DNA from: Pseudomonadota bacterium
GTDB taxonomy: Bacteria > Pseudomonadota > Gammaproteobacteria > Burkholderiales > Burkholderiaceae
Direction: 5' to 3'
Assembly: GCA_021783435.1 (NCBI GenBank)
Contig: JAJXUC010000139.1
Location: 1 to 10,166, forward strand
DNA length: 10,166 bases
The position numbers and the translations under genes were made by a program. The notes beneath the pieces are model-generated. The model was not told the origin of the DNA. It saw only the letters and a program-made list of their open reading frames with translations, and did not search any database. Every line of letters starts with the position of its first letter. Position 1 is the stretch's first letter. Positions 6,520-10,166 of this stretch are shown here, piece after piece.

Positions 6520-7509
6520 ATGCCAACCGCCAGTTCCCCGCCGAGAGGTTTCTCGCGCCGTATCGACGCCGGCAATCTGCGCGCCTTCGAGGCGGCCGCG
6601 CGCCTGGGTAGTTTCACCGCCGCCGCGCGCGAGCTGTTCGTCACCCAGTCCGCGCTGAGCCGCCAGATCCAGGCGCTGGAGGCGGAAGTCGGCGTGGCGC
6701 TGTTCCTGCGCGAGGGACCGCGCATCCGGCTCGCCGAGGCTGGCGAGCGATTGGCGGTCACGTTGCGCCCGGCGCTGGCCGCGCTGGACGGCGCCGTGGA
6801 CGATCTGCGTCAAAGCACCCAGCGCTCACGCGTGCGCATCACCACCTTCGCCTCCTTCGCCAGTTTGTGGCTGATGCCGCGGCTGCCGCTGTTCCAGGCC
6901 GCGCATCCTGAGATGGACATCGCGGTGGAGGCGACGGACCGGCTGGCCGACCTGGATGCATCGGGCCAGGACGTGGCGATTCGGCTCGTACATCCCGACA
7001 ACCCGCTGGCGTGCGCGCCTGGCACCCGGGTGTTGTTCGAGGAGCGCATCGCGCCCGTCTGCAGTCCGCGCCTGCTCGCCGAACTGCAGGCGCGCGGCGG
7101 CTTGCAGACTCCGGCGGACCTCAGGCGCGCCGCGCTGATCGCCGATGTCGGATCGCAGGGCAATTCGCCGTCGCTGGCGCGCCATATCGACGCGCTGTCC
7201 TGGCCGGGCTGGTTCGCCGCGATCGGCCACCCGCCTGTAAAACCCTTGAGTTGGCTGGACTTGAATTTCACCCATCAGGCCGTGCAGGCGGCGCTGGCCG
7301 GCATGGGCGTGGCCATGGGGCAGATGGCGCTGGTGCAGCATCTGCTGGCCGACGGCAGCCTCGTGCTGCCGCTGGGGCCGATGCGGGGCAGCGGCTACTT
7401 CTACCATCTCGCGCAGCGCATGGACGCGGCACGGCGCCCCGAAGTCATGGCTCTGGTTCAATGGCTGGAAGCCCAGCTGCAAGCGCCGATGCAGGCCGAA
7501 TCCGCTTGA
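6520..7509 (+). CDS. LysR-family transcriptional regulator (GcvA-like)
   Basis: This is a DNA-binding regulator of 329 residues, a normal length for the family. Residues about 18-77 are the winged helix-turn-helix: NLRAFEAAARLGSFTAAA, then VTQSALSRQIQALE (41-54) as the recognition region, then a wing ending LAEAGERL. A linker helix follows, and then the effector-binding domain (about 105-310) with SLWLMPRLPLF, the D-V-AIR segment and a late GMGVAMGQ stretch. The motif set is closest to the GcvA-like subgroup. It is divergent from the DUF2917 gene, so it may regulate that gene and itself from the 260-bp spacer. The effector cannot be predicted. The start at ATG 6520 is supported by AGAGGAG, and the domain begins soon after. 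Confidence 0.93.
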   Translation: MPTASSPPRGFSRRIDAGNLRAFEAAARLGSFTAAARELFVTQSALSRQIQALEAEVGVALFLREGPRIRLAEAGERLAVTLRPALAALDGAVDDLRQSTQRSRVRITTFASFASLWLMPRLPLFQAAHPEMDIAVEATDRLADLDASGQDVAIRLVHPDNPLACAPGTRVLFEERIAPVCSPRLLAELQARGGLQTPADLRRAALIADVGSQGNSPSLARHIDALSWPGWFAAIGHPPVKPLSWLDLNFTHQAVQAALAGMGVAMGQMALVQHLLADGSLVLPLGPMRGSGYFYHLAQRMDAARRPEVMALVQWLEAQLQAPMQAESA

Positions 7510-7618
7510 GGTTCTCCAGGCAACGCAAAATGATTGTCCCGTTCGCGGCTTCGTTCGTTCTCAGGCCTCGGACCTGTGCCACCATGGCGCCACGGCTCCG
7601 GCGCATCATCCGCACACC

Positions 7619-9115
7619 ATGACCGAAACCACCCTCATCACCCGCAGCCATACCGACGCCGATGCCGCGCTGGCCCATGTCCAGGCCATCTACGCCCAGG
7701 GCGTATCCACGCTGCACGACGCGCTGCACCGCTTTCTCGCCGGCGCCGAGCCGGCGCAGCCGGTGCGCGCGTGCTACCCCTTTGTGCGCGTGCGCACCAC
7801 CAGCGGCGCGCATGCGGACTCGCGCCTGAGCTACGGCTTCGTCTCGCGCCCTGGCGTGTTCGAGGCCACGCTCACGCGGCCCGATCTGTTCGCCGACTAC
7901 TACCGCGAGCAGTTCGCCCTGCTGCTGCGCAACCACGGCGCGCCGCTGGAGGTGGGCGTCAGCGCCACGCCGATTCCGCTGCCCTTCACCTTCGCCGACC
8001 ACGAGCCCTTCGACGCCCAGCTCGATCGGGAACGGCGTGCACGCCTGCGCGTCCTGTTCGATTCGCCCGACCTCTCCGTGATGGACGACGGCATCGCCAA
8101 CGGCACCTTCGAGCCCCCGCCCGGCCAGCCGCGGCCGCTGGCGCTGTTCACCGCGCCGCGGGTGGACTATTCGCTGCACCGCCTGCGCCACTACACCGGC
8201 TGCGACCCCCGGCATGTGCAGAATTTCGTGCTGTTCACCAACTACGGCTTCTACATCGACGAATTCGCGCGCCTGGCGCGCGAACGCATGGCCAGCCCGG
8301 TGGCGTCGGAGGACGACTACATCGCCTTCGTCGAGCCCGGCAACGTCGTCACCCGCCGCGTCGGCCAGCCCGCCGAGGACTTCGACGCGCTCGGCGAAGC
8401 CCCGCCGCGCATGCCGCAAATGCCCGCCTACCACCTGCTGCGGCGCGACCGCGGCGGCATCACCCTGGTGAACATCGGCGTCGGTCCGGCCAACGCCAAG
8501 ACCATCACCGACCACATCGCCGTGCTGCGCCCGCATGCCTGGCTCATGCTCGGCCATTGCGCCGGGCTGCGCAACACCCAGCAGCTGGGCGACTACGTGC
8601 TCGCCCACGGCTACGTGCGCGAAGACCACGTGCTGGACGAAGACCTGCCGCCCTGGGTGCCCATCCCCCCGCTGGCCGAGGTGCAGGTGGCCCTGCAGCA
8701 GGCCGTGGCCGACATCACCCGGCTGCAGGGCTACGAGCTCAAGCGCGTGATGCGCACCGGCACCGTGGCCAGCACCGACAACCGCAACTGGGAACTGCAA
8801 CCCTTTCACGGCCCCCTGAGCACGCCCGAGCGCCGCTTCAGCCAGAGCCGCGCCGTCGCGCTCGACATGGAAAGCGCAACCATCGCCGCCAACGGCTTCC
8901 GCCTGCGCGTGCCTTATGGCACCCTGCTGTGCGTGAGTGACAAGCCCCTGCACGGCGACATCAAGCTTCCCGGCATGGCCGATCGCTTCTACCGCGAGCG
9001 CGTGGACCAGCATCTGCGCATCGGCATCCGTGCCCTCGAAATCCTGCGCCAGCAGCGCATGGATCAGCTCCACAGCCGCAAGCTGCGCAGCTTCGACGAG
9101 GTGGCGTTCCAGTGA
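7619..9115 (+). CDS. amn: AMP nucleosidase
   Basis: Amn hydrolyses AMP to adenine and ribose 5-phosphate and helps set adenylate pools and purine salvage. The 498-residue protein (E. coli Amn is about 484) has the N-terminal Amn-specific domain (about 1-245), with SRLSYGFVSRPGVFEATL and YYREQFALL. The nucleoside phosphorylase-type catalytic domain (about 275-480) follows. Catalytic-domain motifs are TLVNIGVGPANAKTITDH from residue 282, LMLGHCAGLRNTQQLGDY, ALDMESATIAANG (M417, E418, the ribose-binding pair) and CVSDKPLHGDIKLPG, where D441 is the base-protonating aspartate. The C-terminal LHSRKLRSFDE is also as in E. coli. The start is ATG 7619; no Shine-Dalgarno sequence is evident. A weak promoter-like pair (TTGAGG at 7506, AATGAT at 7529) lies in the 109-bp gap after the LysR-type gene. 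Adenosine made by AhcY can reach AMP, which links it loosely to the methyl cycle. Confidence 0.97.
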   Translation: MTETTLITRSHTDADAALAHVQAIYAQGVSTLHDALHRFLAGAEPAQPVRACYPFVRVRTTSGAHADSRLSYGFVSRPGVFEATLTRPDLFADYYREQFALLLRNHGAPLEVGVSATPIPLPFTFADHEPFDAQLDRERRARLRVLFDSPDLSVMDDGIANGTFEPPPGQPRPLALFTAPRVDYSLHRLRHYTGCDPRHVQNFVLFTNYGFYIDEFARLARERMASPVASEDDYIAFVEPGNVVTRRVGQPAEDFDALGEAPPRMPQMPAYHLLRRDRGGITLVNIGVGPANAKTITDHIAVLRPHAWLMLGHCAGLRNTQQLGDYVLAHGYVREDHVLDEDLPPWVPIPPLAEVQVALQQAVADITRLQGYELKRVMRTGTVASTDNRNWELQPFHGPLSTPERRFSQSRAVALDMESATIAANGFRLRVPYGTLLCVSDKPLHGDIKLPGMADRFYRERVDQHLRIGIRALEILRQQRMDQLHSRKLRSFDEVAFQ

Positions 9116-9158
9116 GCGGAATTCATCCGGCGCAAACCGTGCCTACGTGGGCGGCAGT

Positions 9159-10055
9159 TCACGGCCGGCCCGGCACGATGATGTTTTCCGGCACCCCGGA
9201 GTCGACCGCCAGGCGTTCCTGGGATGGTGAATGGCCGAATTTGCGCGCATAGGCGCGCGACAGGGCGGCTGCGCTGCCGAAGCCGACGCGCGCCGCGATC
9301 GACTTGATCCTGCGGCCCTGCGACAGTGCCCGCCGCGCCAGCGTCAGGCGCCAGTCGGTCAGATAAACGCCGGGCGTGGTTCCCAGCGTGTCGCGGAACA
9401 GCGCCATGAACCTGCTGCGCGACATGCCGGCGAGCGCGGCGAGATCGTCCATTCTCCAGGCGCGTGCCGGATCGTTGTGGATGGCCGCCAGCGACCGATA
9501 CAACGCCGGATGGGCAAGGCCGGCGAGCAGGCCCGGGCCGGTGGCTCCGGTTCGAATCGCGTGGCGCAGGATCGTGAGCACGATCAACTCGGCAAGGCGG
9601 CCGAGGGCGGCATCGCGACCGCACTGCGCCTCGGCCGCTTCCAAAATAAAGGCGTTGGCGATGGCGCGCAGCGCCGGCGCATCGCCCAAGGGCATCACCA
9701 CCCGGTCCGGCAAGGCGTTCACCAGCGGGTTTGCCGGGCTGCCGAACTTGATCGATGCCGCGACAAAGGCCGCATCCCAGGGTTCGGGTTCGATGGGGCC
9801 GCGCGTGTAGAAGACGATCCGCGACGCGTGCCCCCCGGGCGTCAGGCCGACAAGCAGCTTGGCGTCATCGTGCACCGCCGCCGTTGCGTCGAAGCTGACC
9901 GAGAGGTCGAAAACCCTGAAAAATGCCGATAAGCGATCGTATCTGGTTTGGCACGCTGACTGGGCTGTTCCTCGTTCCGTGGATTCCGTTTGCACTGACC
10001 TAAGCCTCTCGAGCTTTCTCGAACTCTGTGGGGCTGTGGCGATAGCAATTTGCAT
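9159..10055 (-). CDS. AraC-family transcriptional regulator with cupin-type sensor domain
   Basis: From ATG 10055 this protein has 298 residues. The N-terminal part (about 40-185) fits the Cupin_6/AraC-binding type, beginning near DRLSAFFRVFDLSVSF and holding a 'GDAPALRAIANAFILEA' helix. The last 100 residues are the AraC DNA-binding domain with two helix-turn-helix units: MDDLAALAGMSRSRFMALFR and, after the linker, IKSIAARVGFGSAAALSRAY followed by KFGHSP. It acts as a cytosolic regulator of unknown effector. It is convergent with amn, 43 bases apart. The start is uncertain. The frame stays open to ATG 10160, ATG 10055 has no good ribosome binding site, and GTG 9995 has AGAGG nine bases ahead. 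DNA before about 9930 on this strand is less GC-rich than the gene body, so the shorter form is quite possible. The target gene may lie beyond the window. Confidence 0.85.
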   Translation of the reverse strand: MQIAIATAPQSSRKLERLRSVQTESTERGTAQSACQTRYDRLSAFFRVFDLSVSFDATAAVHDDAKLLVGLTPGGHASRIVFYTRGPIEPEPWDAAFVAASIKFGSPANPLVNALPDRVVMPLGDAPALRAIANAFILEAAEAQCGRDAALGRLAELIVLTILRHAIRTGATGPGLLAGLAHPALYRSLAAIHNDPARAWRMDDLAALAGMSRSRFMALFRDTLGTTPGVYLTDWRLTLARRALSQGRRIKSIAARVGFGSAAALSRAYARKFGHSPSQERLAVDSGVPENIIVPGRP

Positions 10056-10166
10056 GCCGTCGAGCCGGGTCCCGAATCCGCGCGATGCGCCGGGGCGTAT
10101 CGGCCATATATGGCTGCAACGCGCCGGCCTGGGTCGGCCAGCCGGCGGCACGATGCCCATGCAACC

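Noticed and set aside
7445..9073. 542-codon open frame on the minus strand opposite amn
   Set aside because: It is an antisense shadow of amn, low complexity, with no recognisable family.
9231..9932. 233-codon plus-strand frame opposite the AraC-type gene
   Set aside because: The minus-strand frame has two clear helix-turn-helix units; the plus-strand product is compositionally biased and motif-free.

Overview
The window is GC-rich (about two thirds G+C by eye) and reads as chromosomal DNA of a betaproteobacterium, most likely Burkholderiales. The reasons are an S-adenosylhomocysteine (SAH) riboswitch ahead of ahcY with metF behind it, a DUF2917 gene paired with a GcvA-like LysR regulator, and the overall base composition. 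Genus cannot be fixed from the sequence alone.

Layout, left to right. Positions 1-346 are the 3' end of argG (argininosuccinate synthase), closed by a clear intrinsic terminator at 360-385. Positions about 386-1330 are much more AT-rich and hold one orphan gene (562-1227, unknown function, GTG start) preceded by a perfect 12-bp inverted repeat. This looks like acquired DNA between two core genes. Next come a CorA-type divalent cation transporter (1380-2399) and a LysE/RhtB-type exporter (2463-3107).

The centre of the window is the activated methyl cycle unit: a -10-like box, an SAH riboswitch (3133-3242), a further stem-loop, ahcY (3307-4725), a 183-bp spacer with two strong hairpins, and metF (4909-5742). 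AhcY hydrolyses SAH to adenosine and homocysteine. MetF makes the 5-methyl-THF used to remethylate homocysteine. The riboswitch senses the AhcY substrate, so expression should rise when SAH builds up.

The right part is regulatory and accessory. A DUF2917 protein (5804-6259, minus strand) is divergent from a LysR-family regulator (6520-7509, plus strand). Their shared 260-bp spacer carries a nested inverted repeat and a near-perfect 18-bp-arm palindrome. Then come AMP nucleosidase amn (7619-9115), which releases adenine from AMP, and, convergent with it, an AraC-family regulator (9159-about 10055, minus strand) whose start is uncertain.

No tRNA, rRNA, CRISPR array, transposase or integrase was seen. 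Most of the content is known core metabolism. The parts most worth a second look are the low-GC orphan gene with its inverted repeat, and the structured RNA around ahcY-metF.
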